Assembly: GCA_017559135.1 (NCBI GenBank)
Contig: JAFYSZ010000001.1
Location: 248,001-312,000 of the forward strand
DNA from: Bacteroidales bacterium
GTDB taxonomy: Bacteria; Bacteroidota; Bacteroidia; Bacteroidales; P3
Direction: 5' to 3'
DNA length: 64,000 nt
The notes beneath the pieces are model-generated. The model had not been told where the DNA came from, did not search any database, and worked only from the letters and a program-made list of their open reading frames with translations. Below, piece by piece: positions 48,561 to 57,925 of this stretch. Numbering within the stretch: position 1 is the first letter of the stretch; each line of letters begins with the position of its first letter. The position numbers and the translations under genes were made by a program.

Positions 48561-49679
48561 ATGAGAAGTAAAAAGATTTGCATTCTGACTCAGCCTTTAT
48601 GGCATAATTATGGTTGTTTACTTCAAGCCTATGCTTTACAAAAATGTTTGAAAGCTTTGAATTATGAGGTAGTTACAGACGAATCTCCTCGTAGATTTTT
48701 GACTTTTACGGAGAAATTGATTGATAAATCAAAAAGAATGATTGCTTACTATGTTTTAGGCAGGAAAACAGTTAATCCTAATCCTTTTTATCCGACAGAG
48801 AAGTCTTGGAAAAGAATTTGCAATAATACTTCAAAGTTTGTGAGTAAAAGAATTGATACTGTGGATTTTTTTAATGGTAATCAATCTTCTTCAAAAGAAA
48901 TGATAAATAGTTTTGACACCTTCATTATTGGCTCAGATCAAGTGTGGAGAGACTCTTATTCAAGAGTAGAAACGTACTTTGGAGATTTTTTAGAACAAGG
49001 AAATAAAAAAATATTCTCATACGCAGCTTCATTCGGATTGAGTAATTGGCAATTTGATAGAGAAAGAACAGAGAATTTAAGAGAATTAGTAAAGAAATTT
49101 AGAGCCGTTTCTGTAAGAGAAAAAGATGCAGTAGAACTTTGTAGAGACAATATCAACGTTGAAGCAAAATGGGTTTTAGATCCAACATTACTACTTTCAA
49201 AAGAAGATTATATTTCATTATTTAAAGATGACTTTACAGAAAAAAGTGAAGGAAATTTAATGACTTATATACTTGATTATTCGGAAGAAAAAAATGATTT
49301 TTTAAAGTTGGTTGAGAGCGAAAAGAAATTAAAGTCTTTTTCTGTTATGGCAAAGGAAAACGAAGAATTTCCTGCGGTTGAAAAATGGTTAAGAGGATTT
49401 TATGATGCGAAATTCGTATTAACAGATAGTTTTCACGGAATGGTGTTTTCTATTATCTTTGAAAAACCTTTCTTAGTTCTCTTAAACAAACAAAGGGGTA
49501 GTGCAAGATTTCTTTCACTGCTTTCAGCACTCGGATTAGAAGAGCGTTTAATTGAAGAAATAGATAATTTTGATAAAGAATTGTTACATAAAGATATTGA
49601 TTACGAACGATTAAGAAAAAAACTCTTGGTCTTGGTTGAAAAAAGTAAAGGATTCTTGATAGATTGCTTAGAAAAATAG
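48561..49679 (+). CDS. Polysaccharide pyruvyl transferase-family protein
   Basis: A 372-residue protein. It opens with ICILTQPLWHNYGCLLQAYALQKCLKAL, has FIIGSDQVWRDSY and FSYAASFGLSNW, and ends with FVLTDSFHGMVFSIIF, all typical of the CsaB/WcaK-type pyruvyl transferases. These add ketal-linked pyruvate to cell-surface polysaccharides. It begins 6 bp after the YbbR gene and ends 2 bp before the GT2 gene, so a surface-glycan role is likely. Confidence 0.88.
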   Translation: MRSKKICILTQPLWHNYGCLLQAYALQKCLKALNYEVVTDESPRRFLTFTEKLIDKSKRMIAYYVLGRKTVNPNPFYPTEKSWKRICNNTSKFVSKRIDTVDFFNGNQSSSKEMINSFDTFIIGSDQVWRDSYSRVETYFGDFLEQGNKKIFSYAASFGLSNWQFDRERTENLRELVKKFRAVSVREKDAVELCRDNINVEAKWVLDPTLLLSKEDYISLFKDDFTEKSEGNLMTYILDYSEEKNDFLKLVESEKKLKSFSVMAKENEEFPAVEKWLRGFYDAKFVLTDSFHGMVFSIIFEKPFLVLLNKQRGSARFLSLLSALGLEERLIEEIDNFDKELLHKDIDYERLRKKLLVLVEKSKGFLIDCLEK

Positions 49680-49681
49680 TT

Positions 49682-50572
49682 ATGAATTTCAGTGTCATCA
49701 TTCCTCTTTATAATAAAAGAAATAGTTTAAGACAATGTATTCAAAGCGTTCTTAATCAAACGTATGGGAATTTTGAACTTATAATTGTAGATGATGGAAG
49801 TACAGATGGAAGTGGTGAGATTGTAAGAGAATTTTCTGATAACAGAATACGATTTATTCAAAAAGAAAACGCAGGTGTTAGTTCTACACGTAATTTAGGT
49901 ATAAAATCTTCACACAATCAATGGATTACTTTTTTGGATGCTGATGATGTTTGGGCAGAATGGCATTTAGAAACAATGGTTCGTTTAGCAGAAAGTGAGC
50001 CTTTGGCATTGGTGTTGTCTTCTTCTATTGAAAGTTTTACAGATTCAGAAGGTGTAGAAAATAAATTAAAGACTGTAAATAAAGATTTTAATCATTACTT
50101 AATTAAAGACTTATATTCTGATTGGCTAAATAGAAAACAAGTTATTTGTTCTTCGTCTGCTGTGGTTCACATCTCGTGTTTTGCAAAAATAGGCTACTTT
50201 CGTGAGGATTTAATCAAAGGAGAGGATACTAATTTGTGGGCAAGATTATTTGAACACTTTGTTTTTGCAAAGACAGATATGATTACAGCCTTCTATCGCA
50301 CCGAAAGTATGGACGGAAATGCGTCTCGAAGAGTCAATTCCGTTAAAAAATATGAAGTTTATTACTTTAAGCCTCAATGGTTTGTTTGGTCAAGTAAAAC
50401 GCTTTATCAATTCCATGTTATTTATGGTTACATCAAGCATTTTATCTATTATAAACAACCCAAAAATCTTATTTTACTTCTACTTAAATACAATTTTGGA
50501 TTAATTGTTGTTCTATTTCAGCGATTTGTTCGTATTTTCCAAGGTCGTACCAAAGCAAATTCTCGTGTTTAA
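49682..50572 (+). CDS. GT2 family glycosyltransferase
   Basis: A 296-residue enzyme from the ATG at 49682. GT-A fold motifs: N-terminal FSVIIPLYNKRNSLRQCIQS, VDDGSTDGSGEIV, AGVSSTRNLGI, and the DxD motif in FLDADDVWAEWH (about 90). A basic amphipathic tail ends the protein. The acceptor and sugar are unknown, probably a surface polysaccharide made with the neighbouring pyruvyl transferase. The last 89 bp overlap, on the opposite strand, the end of the nucleotidyltransferase gene. Confidence 0.88.
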   Translation: MNFSVIIPLYNKRNSLRQCIQSVLNQTYGNFELIIVDDGSTDGSGEIVREFSDNRIRFIQKENAGVSSTRNLGIKSSHNQWITFLDADDVWAEWHLETMVRLAESEPLALVLSSSIESFTDSEGVENKLKTVNKDFNHYLIKDLYSDWLNRKQVICSSSAVVHISCFAKIGYFREDLIKGEDTNLWARLFEHFVFAKTDMITAFYRTESMDGNASRRVNSVKKYEVYYFKPQWFVWSSKTLYQFHVIYGYIKHFIYYKQPKNLILLLLKYNFGLIVVLFQRFVRIFQGRTKANSRV

Positions 50573-51206
50573 AGGCAAGTAAATTATTGTTTCGTGAGAG
50601 TTGCAGGTAGTGATTTATAATTGAGAATTTTTCTTCCTTAGGCATAAGTTCTAAGACTTCGGGTCTTATGATGTGAACACCGCTAAATGCTAAGGGAGTG
50701 AGGATTTGATTTTCTCTTGTAATTATTTCTTCTTTTGTTTGAGTGTTTTGCCAACCCGAAAGCAGGTTCTCTTGATTGAAAAGCAATTGTCGGCTACTTA
50801 ATCTTTTACTTACAGCTAATATTGCTAATGCGTTGCTATTGTTTAGTTTGTCTTGCATTAACAAAGGGTCTATTTCTGAGATTATATCCACATTATGAAT
50901 CAGGATATTTTCTTTTAATGAAAAATATTTCTTTGCTGCTTTTAATCCTCCGCCTGTATCTAAAAGTGTTTCTTCTTCACTCAAAATTATTTCTGCTGAA
51001 AAATTATTTTTTTCTATGAAATATTTTATTTTTTCGCCGAAATAATGTACGTTTATCACGATTTTTTTACAGCCCGCTTTGATTAGTTTTTCAATACAGC
51101 GTTCTAATAGTGTTTTTCCAGATATTTCCACTAAGGCTTTGGGTTTATCTTTTGTTAAGGGATAGAGTCGTGTGCCAAGTCCTGCGGCAAATATCATTGC
51201 TTCCAT
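50484..51206 (-). CDS. Sugar-1-phosphate nucleotidyltransferase (MurU-like)
   Basis: A 240-residue Rossmann-like NTP transferase. The signature AMIFAAGLGTRLYPLTKDKPKALVEI binds nucleotide and metal. LLDTGGGLKAAKKYF and the Asp in LIHNVDIISEID form the active site. FSGVHIIRPEVL and the C-terminal LWYDLGKYEQI close it. Length and motifs resemble MurU (MurNAc-1-phosphate uridylyltransferase) more than GlmU, since it has no acyltransferase half; substrate remains a guess. It is last in a leftward cluster and overlaps the converging GT2 gene by 89 bp. Confidence 0.85.
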   Translation of the reverse strand: MEAMIFAAGLGTRLYPLTKDKPKALVEISGKTLLERCIEKLIKAGCKKIVINVHYFGEKIKYFIEKNNFSAEIILSEEETLLDTGGGLKAAKKYFSLKENILIHNVDIISEIDPLLMQDKLNNSNALAILAVSKRLSSRQLLFNQENLLSGWQNTQTKEEIITRENQILTPLAFSGVHIIRPEVLELMPKEEKFSIINHYLQLSRNNNLLAFKHENLLWYDLGKYEQIAEIEQQLIQNCI

Positions 51207-51213
51207 TGTTTTA

Positions 51214-53205
51214 TTATTTTTTTGTTATTTCATATTCTATGCGAACGTGATAAATACTTTGTAACTTCTTTTTTAATAGTTCTTTTATCTTATCTACGTC
51301 TGTGAAAGTTAAGTCTGAATTTGAGAATTGTTCGTCTTCCATTTGAGAGTTGATGATATTATCTACCAATTTACTAATTTCGCTTTCAGAATGGTTTTTT
51401 AGTGAGCGTGAAGCGGCTTCTACTGCATCTACCATCATAACAACAGCTGTCTCTCTTGAAAATGGTCGTGGTCCATTGTAGGTAAAAATTGATTGATCTA
51501 TTGGTTTGCCAGGATTTTCTGCTACATAGCGATTATAGAAATATTTTGTTTTGCTTGTACCGTGGTGAGTGCGAATAAAATCTATAATTGGTTCGGGTAG
51601 TTTGTGCTTGTATGCAAATTTTATTCCGCTTTTTACGTGAGAGATTATTGCTTGTGCTGATTCGGGATAGGTGAGTTCGCTGTGAGGATTAAAGCCTGTG
51701 TTTTGGTTTTCGATGAAAAACATTGGATATACTAATTTTCCTATGTCGTGATGCAAGGCTCCGGCTCTTACTAACATTGCATTTCCGCCTATTTCTAAGA
51801 TTAAATCTTCTGCAATATTGGCTACTTGTATGCTGTGTTGGAATGTGCCAGGTGCTTTCATCGATAATTCTCTTAAAATCTTGCTATTTGTATTTGTGTA
51901 TTCGATTATGGAGTAGTCGCTAATCATTCCAAAGAGTTTTTCTAAGATTGAGATGAATGGTATTGAGAAAAGAAGTAGTATTGAATTGAGTGCAAACATT
52001 AGTATAACGTCTGTTTCGATTGAAGTAAAGGAAATGTTTTGCATAAGATTGTTTGCTATGTAGATTAAGGCGTAAGTAAGGAATAGAATCAATGAGGTAA
52101 GCAAGAAATTTGAGCGTTTGCTTGAACTTTCTGCTGTTACGATTGTCATTATTCCTGCAATGAGTTGATAGAATATGTATTCAAAACTATTAGGAACGGC
52201 AAAACCTATGATGATTATTGAAACTAAGAAAACATATAATGAGGTTTTGGTATCAAAGAAAGTCTTTATTACAATTGGTACAATACAAACCGGTACTGCA
52301 TAGATATATTTAGGATTTATATTGATGATAAATGCCATCACGCAACAGATAAAAAGAACTACAAAGAGAATTAGTAAGACTTTTCTGTCGTTTGGAAATA
52401 TGTCGGGACGGTTGTGATTGATAAAAAGCATCATTGCTAAAAGGGTTATGCACACTAAGATAAATCTTCCTAAGAATATTGTCAGTTCATTGGTCTTTCC
52501 TATATTGTTTCCTTCGTATGCTTGTTTTAGGGAAAGGAGTATTTGATTTTTTTCGGCAGTAATTAGTTCTCCCTTTGAGATTATTTGTTCTCCTTGACTT
52601 ATAAGTCCTTTGTTATGTGTGATTTCGTTGATTTTTGTTTGAAGAATTTCGTTTGTTGTTTGCCAATCGTATATTATATTGGCTTGTAGGGAGTTTAAAA
52701 TGTCTTTGTTTTTTGTTATTTTTGAGAGTTGTTGTTTTGCTTGTTCAACATCGAGCAATTCTTCTTGTTCATATTCTTTTGCGGTGTTGTTTTCTATTAC
52801 GATTATTTGTGCTTCATTTTGTGATAATTCGTGTTTTTGAACAACTCCTATGGAATAGATTTTTTCTGCTTGTTTTTTTAATTGTTCTTTTTCGTATTTG
52901 GAGATGTTTTTTGTGTTAGAGATTGCTAAATAAAGGCTATCTTCTAATTTGTTGTCTTTTTTGTAATAGAGTATTCTGTTTTTTTCTATTTGTTTTTTGT
53001 CTTGCGAGAGTTCTTTTTCAGTTTTTAGAATCGGAAAGTCAATAGGCGAGAAGAGGGTTTCGTGTTTCCATTGTGTGCCTTGTGTAAATTCATATTTGAA
53101 TCCTGATTTGTTTGGAAAGGCTAATATGATTATTATTGCGGTTACAAGAACTTGTAAACTGCGTTTTATAATCATTATTGCTTTATGTCGTTTTATACTA
53201 TTCAT
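51214..53205 (-). CDS. 7TMR-HDED / HDIG-domain phosphohydrolase (PgpH-like)
   Basis: A 663-residue membrane protein from the ATG at 53205, which overlaps the ABC gene upstream by ATGA. A 240-residue extracytoplasmic region sits between membrane span 1 and the next span cluster. Seven further spans (about 250-430) follow. A cytoplasmic HD domain carries the metal motif AGALHHDIGKLVYP (about 485). In PgpH the same layout hydrolyses c-di-AMP. A role in cyclic dinucleotide turnover is inferred from the family. Confidence 0.88.
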   Translation of the reverse strand: MNSIKRHKAIMIIKRSLQVLVTAIIIILAFPNKSGFKYEFTQGTQWKHETLFSPIDFPILKTEKELSQDKKQIEKNRILYYKKDNKLEDSLYLAISNTKNISKYEKEQLKKQAEKIYSIGVVQKHELSQNEAQIIVIENNTAKEYEQEELLDVEQAKQQLSKITKNKDILNSLQANIIYDWQTTNEILQTKINEITHNKGLISQGEQIISKGELITAEKNQILLSLKQAYEGNNIGKTNELTIFLGRFILVCITLLAMMLFINHNRPDIFPNDRKVLLILFVVLFICCVMAFIININPKYIYAVPVCIVPIVIKTFFDTKTSLYVFLVSIIIIGFAVPNSFEYIFYQLIAGIMTIVTAESSSKRSNFLLTSLILFLTYALIYIANNLMQNISFTSIETDVILMFALNSILLLFSIPFISILEKLFGMISDYSIIEYTNTNSKILRELSMKAPGTFQHSIQVANIAEDLILEIGGNAMLVRAGALHHDIGKLVYPMFFIENQNTGFNPHSELTYPESAQAIISHVKSGIKFAYKHKLPEPIIDFIRTHHGTSKTKYFYNRYVAENPGKPIDQSIFTYNGPRPFSRETAVVMMVDAVEAASRSLKNHSESEISKLVDNIINSQMEDEQFSNSDLTFTDVDKIKELLKKKLQSIYHVRIEYEITKK

Positions 53206-53957
53206 ATATTGTTTTGTTTTAATTTCTTTGTAAGAGCACTGCAAAATATAAAGTCATTTAGTTCTTTATTGTCTGTATTGAGTACGTTTTCGGAGTTTCC
53301 TTTCCACCAAAGTTTTCCTTGATGTATATAATTGATGTTTTCTCCGATTTCCATTACCGAATTCATATCGTGTGTATTGACTATGGTTGTTATGTTGTAT
53401 TCGTGAGTGATTTCTTTTATTAGTTGATCTATTACAATTGAGGTTTGCGGGTCTAATCCTGAGTTTGGTTCATCGCAAAAGAGGTATTTTGGTTGTGTTG
53501 CTATTGCTCGTGCTATTGCTACTCGCTTTTGCATTCCTCCACTGAGCTCTGAGGGGTAGTATTTGTTGATTCCTTTTAGGTTTACTCTTTCTAAGCAAAA
53601 TTCTACTCGACTTTTCATCTTTTTTATCTCATCGCGTTGAAACATTCTGATAGGAAACATTACGTTTTCTTCTATATTCATTGAGTCGAATAGGGCTCCT
53701 CCTTGAAAAAGCATACCTATGTCTTTGCGAAGATTGACTTTTTCTTTTTTATTTAAGTGTCTCAATATTCTATCGTCAAAGTGAATGTAGCCTTCATCGG
53801 GTGTGTAGAGCGAAACAAGGCATTTCATTAATACTGTCTTACCACTACCACTTTTGCCTATGATAAGATTGCATTTTCCTTCTTCAAATTCTGCGTTTAT
53901 GTTGTCTAAGACTTTTTTTTCTCCGAAATATTTTGATACATTTTCTACTTTGATCAT
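53202..53957 (-). CDS. ABC transporter ATP-binding protein, MlaF-like
   Basis: A 251-residue ATPase: Walker A GKSGSGKTVL (about 35), Q-loop FQGGALFDSMNI, signature LSGGMQKRVAIARAIA, Walker B LFCDEPNSGLDP, H-loop VNTHDM. The FQxGALFDS and MQKRV wording is characteristic of MlaF, the ATPase of the phospholipid/lipid-asymmetry transporter. The MlaE-like permease lies 13 bp upstream. An MlaD (MCE) subunit is not in this cluster. Confidence 0.93.
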   Translation of the reverse strand: MIKVENVSKYFGEKKVLDNINAEFEEGKCNLIIGKSGSGKTVLMKCLVSLYTPDEGYIHFDDRILRHLNKKEKVNLRKDIGMLFQGGALFDSMNIEENVMFPIRMFQRDEIKKMKSRVEFCLERVNLKGINKYYPSELSGGMQKRVAIARAIATQPKYLFCDEPNSGLDPQTSIVIDQLIKEITHEYNITTIVNTHDMNSVMEIGENINYIHQGKLWWKGNSENVLNTDNKELNDFIFCSALTKKLKQNNI

Positions 53958-53970
53958 AGTTTTTAATCTT

Positions 53971-54720
53971 TTACATAAAGAGATTTGTAATTATCAAGTC
54001 GAATATCATTATTATGATACAACTTTGTACTACGGCTTTTGTAGATTGTATGCCTACTTCAACCGATCCTCCTTTTAGAGTGTATCCTCTGTATGAGGCT
54101 ACGGAGGAAATAATGATAGAGTAAACGAATACTTTGACTATCGCAAAGATTAGGTCCATATTTGTGTATTCTAAACGCAATCCGTCAATATATGCCGACA
54201 TTGAGAGTGTACCTACTGATAATGCTCCAATACCTCCGCCTACTATTGAAATGAATATGCTCATTACTATCAATAAAGGAAAGGTTATCATACAGGCTAT
54301 TATTTTTGGAAGGATTAAATAGGAGGCTGTGTTTACTCCCATCACTTCTAAGGCATCTATTTGTTCGGTTATTTTTTGTGTTCCTAACTCTGAGGCAATT
54401 TTTGAGGCACATTTACCTGCAAGTATAAGAGAAATAATTGTAGGAGAAAATTCCAACATCATTGTTTTGCGAGAAGCATAGCCATAAATCCAATCGGGAT
54501 AGATAGGATTCTCTAAATTTATAAGCAATTGTATGACTACGGCAGCTCCTACAAAGACAGAAACTAAAAAAACAATAAGAATGGAGTCTATGCCTAAGGT
54601 CTGTATTTCAAATAAAAGTTTTCGTTTGAATATATGCATATTTTGTGGCCAACGAAAGACTTCTTTCATTAACAGAAGATAACCTCCAAAGTCTTCAAAA
54701 AAGTATTTTATTTTTTTCAC
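53971..54720 (-). CDS. MlaE-like ABC transporter permease
   Basis: A 249-residue inner-membrane protein of the MlaE/YrbE family. Features: YGYASRKTMMLEFSPTIISLILAGKCASKIASELGTQKITEQIDALEVMGVNTASYLILPKI, cited here only for its EFSP, GTQKITEQIDALE and LPKI marks, followed by four to five spans and the family ending GVQSTKAVVQSCIIIM (here VEVGIQSTKAVVQS). It pairs with the adjacent MlaF-like ATPase to move lipids between the inner and outer membranes. Confidence 0.92.
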   Translation of the reverse strand: MKKIKYFFEDFGGYLLLMKEVFRWPQNMHIFKRKLLFEIQTLGIDSILIVFLVSVFVGAAVVIQLLINLENPIYPDWIYGYASRKTMMLEFSPTIISLILAGKCASKIASELGTQKITEQIDALEVMGVNTASYLILPKIIACMITFPLLIVMSIFISIVGGGIGALSVGTLSMSAYIDGLRLEYTNMDLIFAIVKVFVYSIIISSVASYRGYTLKGGSVEVGIQSTKAVVQSCIIIMIFDLIITNLFM

Positions 54721-54731
54721 TTTCTTGTTTT

Positions 54732-57299
54732 TTATTTTAATGTTATTTCTATTTCTTTTTCTTTGTTAAGTGTGATTAGTATTTTTGTGTTTTTGTTTTC
54801 TTGATTAGTCAATAATATATCAGAGAGTTTATCTTCAATTAGGTTTTGAATAGCTCTTCTTATCGGTCTTGCTCCATAGTGAAGGTCGTCTAAGGTAGAA
54901 ATTATGTATTCTTTGACAGATTTTTTTACTTCTAAGTTTAGATTTAATGCTTCTGTTCTTCTTCTTAGTTTATCAAGTTCTAAGTCTATAATCTGCAATA
55001 ATTGAGCATTTGTTAGACTATTGAAGTAAATCATTTCGTCTATTCTGTTTAGGAACTCAGGTGAAAATGTTTGTTTTAATTCTTTGTCTATTATGTTTTG
55101 TTCTGCTTGTTTTTGGTTCTCCAAAACTGCATTTGTTGAAAAGCCTACACCTATTCCAAAGTCTTTGAGTTTTCTGCTTCCAACATTAGATGTCATAATG
55201 ATTATTGTATTTTTGAAATCTATTTTTCTACCTGCTGAATCTGTTAGTTGTCCTTCGTCTAAGATTTGTAATAATAGATTGTAGACATCTTCGTGTGCTT
55301 TTTCTATTTCGTCAAAAAGTACAATGGAATAGGGGTGATGTCTTACTTTTTCGGTTAGTTGTCCTGCTTGTTCGTAGCCAACATATCCAGGAGGTGAACC
55401 TATTAGTTTGGAAACGCTATATTTTTCCATATATTCGCTCATATCTATACGGATAAAGTTGTCTTCGGAATCGAAAAGGTATTTTGCCATTTCTTTTGCT
55501 AAGAGAGTTTTTCCTACTCCTGTTGGACCCACAAACATAAATGAACTTATCGGTCTGTTAGGGTCTTTTAATCCTACTCTTGCTCGCTTTATTGCTTTTG
55601 AAACTTTTTCAACTGCTTTTTCTTGTCCGATAACAATACTTTTGAGTCTTTCTTCCATCATAAGCAATTTTTGAGTTTCGTTTTTATTTACTTTTTCTAC
55701 ACTGACTCCGCTTATGAGTGAGATTGTTGTTGCAATATCTTCTTCGGTTATTTCTATGGGATTTTCATTCATATTACTTTCCCATATTTTTTCTTCTTTT
55801 CGATATTGTTCTTTTAAGTTATCTATTTGTTTTAATAGTTGGCTTCGTTTTTCAAATGCTCTTTGTTGAGAGATTTCTGCTAACTCTTCTTTTGCTTTCT
55901 CTATGTTGTTTTGAATTTCAACGAGCTTATCTGAAATTTTTATGTTCTTTACGTATTTTGAAGCCCCTGTTTCGTCCATTACATCTATTGCTTTGTCGGG
56001 TAAAAGACGATCTGTTATGTATCTTTGTGAGAGTGATACACAGGCTTCTAAGGCTTTGTCGGTATATCTTACTTTATGATATTCTTCGTATTTGTATTTT
56101 ATGTTTTTTAGAATGTTTAGTGCTTCTTTTTCGTTAGTTGGTTCAATGAATATCTTTTGAAATCTTCTTTCTAATGCTCCATCTGATTCTATATATTTTC
56201 TATATTCTTCTAAGGTGGTAGCTCCGATACATTGAATTTCTCCTCGTGCTAAGGCTGGTTTGAATATATTTGAAGCATCTAAGCCTCCTTCTGAATTTCC
56301 AGCTCCTGCTATTGTATGTATCTCGTCTATGAAAAGTATTATATTGCGATTTCTTTCTAATTCGGCTATTAGTCCTTTTATTCTTTCTTCAAATTGTCCT
56401 CTGTATTTAGTTCCTGCAACTACTAAGGCTAAATCTAAGGTGTAGATTATTTTTTTTGAAAGTGTAAATGGTACATCGTTATTTGCTATCTTGATTGCTA
56501 ATCCTTCTGCAATACTACTTTTGCCTACGCCAGGCTCTCCAATCAATATTGGATTGTTTTTCTTTCTTCTACTAAGTATTTGACAAATTCTATCTATTTC
56601 TTTTTCTCTTCCAACTACGGGATCTAATAGTTTGTTCTTTGCTGCCTCGGTTAGATTCTTACCAAAATTTTCTAAAAATGGAGTATCGGTGTTTTTTGTT
56701 TTATCCTCTTTTTCTTCTGTTGATAGATTTATGGTTTTCATTGACGGAGTGTCATCTGAAAGCATTATGTCGTGAAAGAATTCCTCTATATTTGAAGGAA
56801 TATCTTTGCCAGAAAGCATTTCGTTAAGTTCTTTTGAAGTTGTAACTTTGATAGTGATACTACCTTCTGCAAAAGGTTTGTTTATATTTGATTTATTTAT
56901 GTTGTGAGATTTTAGTATTTCCGCTGCTGCATTGCCTCCTTTAAAAAATAATCCTAAAAGAAGATGAAATGTTCCAATAGATTTACTATTTAGTTTCATC
57001 GCTTCAATATTTGCCGCCTTTATTACTAAATCACATTCTTCTGAAAAAGCAATATCATTTGTTTCCTCGTATAATTCTTCTTCAACACTATTACGAGAAA
57101 CCAAAATTTCTAAATCTGTTTTTAATTGTTCTACGTTATCACAAAGTTGATTTATAATAGTTGTTGCTCTACATTGAGGAAATCTCAACATAGAAAGTAT
57201 TAAATGTCCCGATTCTATGTTTTGATTTCTTAGTCTTATTGCTTCTCCTCTTGAATTTTCAATAACTTTTTGTGCGTTTTCTGTCCATTTTCGTTGCAT
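54732..57299 (-). CDS. clpC: AAA+ unfoldase ClpC
   Basis: An 855-residue double-AAA+ protein. Two N-terminal Clp repeats (residues about 1-145) precede AAA1 (Walker A GEPGVGKSS near 256, Walker B ILFIDEIHT). A short middle domain with a UVR-like segment (KAKEELAEISQQRAFEKRSQL) and AAA2 (Walker A GPTGVGKT near 593, Walker B VLFDEIEKAH) follow, then a C-terminal small domain ending in ARPIRRAIQNLI. The short middle domain marks ClpC rather than ClpB. It should feed unfolded proteins to ClpP, which is elsewhere. Confidence 0.93.
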   Translation of the reverse strand: MQRKWTENAQKVIENSRGEAIRLRNQNIESGHLILSMLRFPQCRATTIINQLCDNVEQLKTDLEILVSRNSVEEELYEETNDIAFSEECDLVIKAANIEAMKLNSKSIGTFHLLLGLFFKGGNAAAEILKSHNINKSNINKPFAEGSITIKVTTSKELNEMLSGKDIPSNIEEFFHDIMLSDDTPSMKTINLSTEEKEDKTKNTDTPFLENFGKNLTEAAKNKLLDPVVGREKEIDRICQILSRRKKNNPILIGEPGVGKSSIAEGLAIKIANNDVPFTLSKKIIYTLDLALVVAGTKYRGQFEERIKGLIAELERNRNIILFIDEIHTIAGAGNSEGGLDASNIFKPALARGEIQCIGATTLEEYRKYIESDGALERRFQKIFIEPTNEKEALNILKNIKYKYEEYHKVRYTDKALEACVSLSQRYITDRLLPDKAIDVMDETGASKYVKNIKISDKLVEIQNNIEKAKEELAEISQQRAFEKRSQLLKQIDNLKEQYRKEEKIWESNMNENPIEITEEDIATTISLISGVSVEKVNKNETQKLLMMEERLKSIVIGQEKAVEKVSKAIKRARVGLKDPNRPISSFMFVGPTGVGKTLLAKEMAKYLFDSEDNFIRIDMSEYMEKYSVSKLIGSPPGYVGYEQAGQLTEKVRHHPYSIVLFDEIEKAHEDVYNLLLQILDEGQLTDSAGRKIDFKNTIIIMTSNVGSRKLKDFGIGVGFSTNAVLENQKQAEQNIIDKELKQTFSPEFLNRIDEMIYFNSLTNAQLLQIIDLELDKLRRRTEALNLNLEVKKSVKEYIISTLDDLHYGARPIRRAIQNLIEDKLSDILLTNQENKNTKILITLNKEKEIEITLK

Positions 57300-57333
57300 A
57301 ATCGAGTCTATTCTTTGTTATGTTATTATTAAA

Positions 57334-57912
57334 TTACGATATTAACGGAATTAAGTTTGATATTATCAGTTTAACACTCATAGCTAATAAAATAACTCCG
57401 AAAAATTTTCTTAGTATATATATGCCTCCTTTTCCAAGTATTCGTTCTACCCAATTTACTTTCTTTATTACAAACCATACAAATAGCATATTTAATACAA
57501 TCGCTATAATAATATTTATGGTTTCGCATTCTGCTCTTAGAGATAACACTGTTGTTAAGGCTCCTGCCCCTGCAATCAAAGGAAATACCAAAGGTACGAT
57601 AGTAGAGTTTTCACTCGCTCCTTCGTTTTTAAATAATTCTACGTTAAATGTCATCTCTATCGCAATCGCAATAAGAATTATTGCTCCCGCTATTGCAAAG
57701 GAATGAACATCTACATGGAAAAAATTTAAAACCGCTTCTCCTACAAATAGGAATATGAGCATTATAAGAAAAGATATTATAGCAGCTTTTTCTGCATGCA
57801 CTTTTTTAGATCTACTTCTTAAATCTATTATTACAGGCACTGAACCTGTTATATCAATTACAGCAAACAAAACCATAAATGCTGTTAATATTTCTTTAAA
57901 ATCAATTCCCAT
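57334..57912 (-). CDS. MarC-family (UPF0056) inner-membrane protein
   Basis: A 192-residue protein from the ATG at 57912 with six hydrophobic spans. MarC signatures: FAVIDITGSVPVIIDL near the start, FHVDVHSFAIAGAIILIAIAIEM, VPLVFPLIAGAGALTTVLSL, and a glycine-containing C-terminal LLAMSVKLIISNL. Despite its name the family is not clearly linked to drug resistance; transport activity is unproven. It starts 13 bp after the DUF4159 gene and leads to clpC. Confidence 0.92.
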   Translation of the reverse strand: MGIDFKEILTAFMVLFAVIDITGSVPVIIDLRSRSKKVHAEKAAIISFLIMLIFLFVGEAVLNFFHVDVHSFAIAGAIILIAIAIEMTFNVELFKNEGASENSTIVPLVFPLIAGAGALTTVLSLRAECETINIIIAIVLNMLFVWFVIKKVNWVERILGKGGIYILRKFFGVILLAMSVKLIISNLIPLIS

Positions 57913-57925
57913 ATTTTTTCCTCTT

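Noticed and set aside
50992..51054. A seventh array of the 21-bp element inside the MurU-like gene
   Set aside because: TCTGCT, TCTATG and TCGCCG are 21 bp apart at 50992, 51013 and 51034, but only the middle one fits WCWWWG. The match may come from codons for common residues such as YFIEK.
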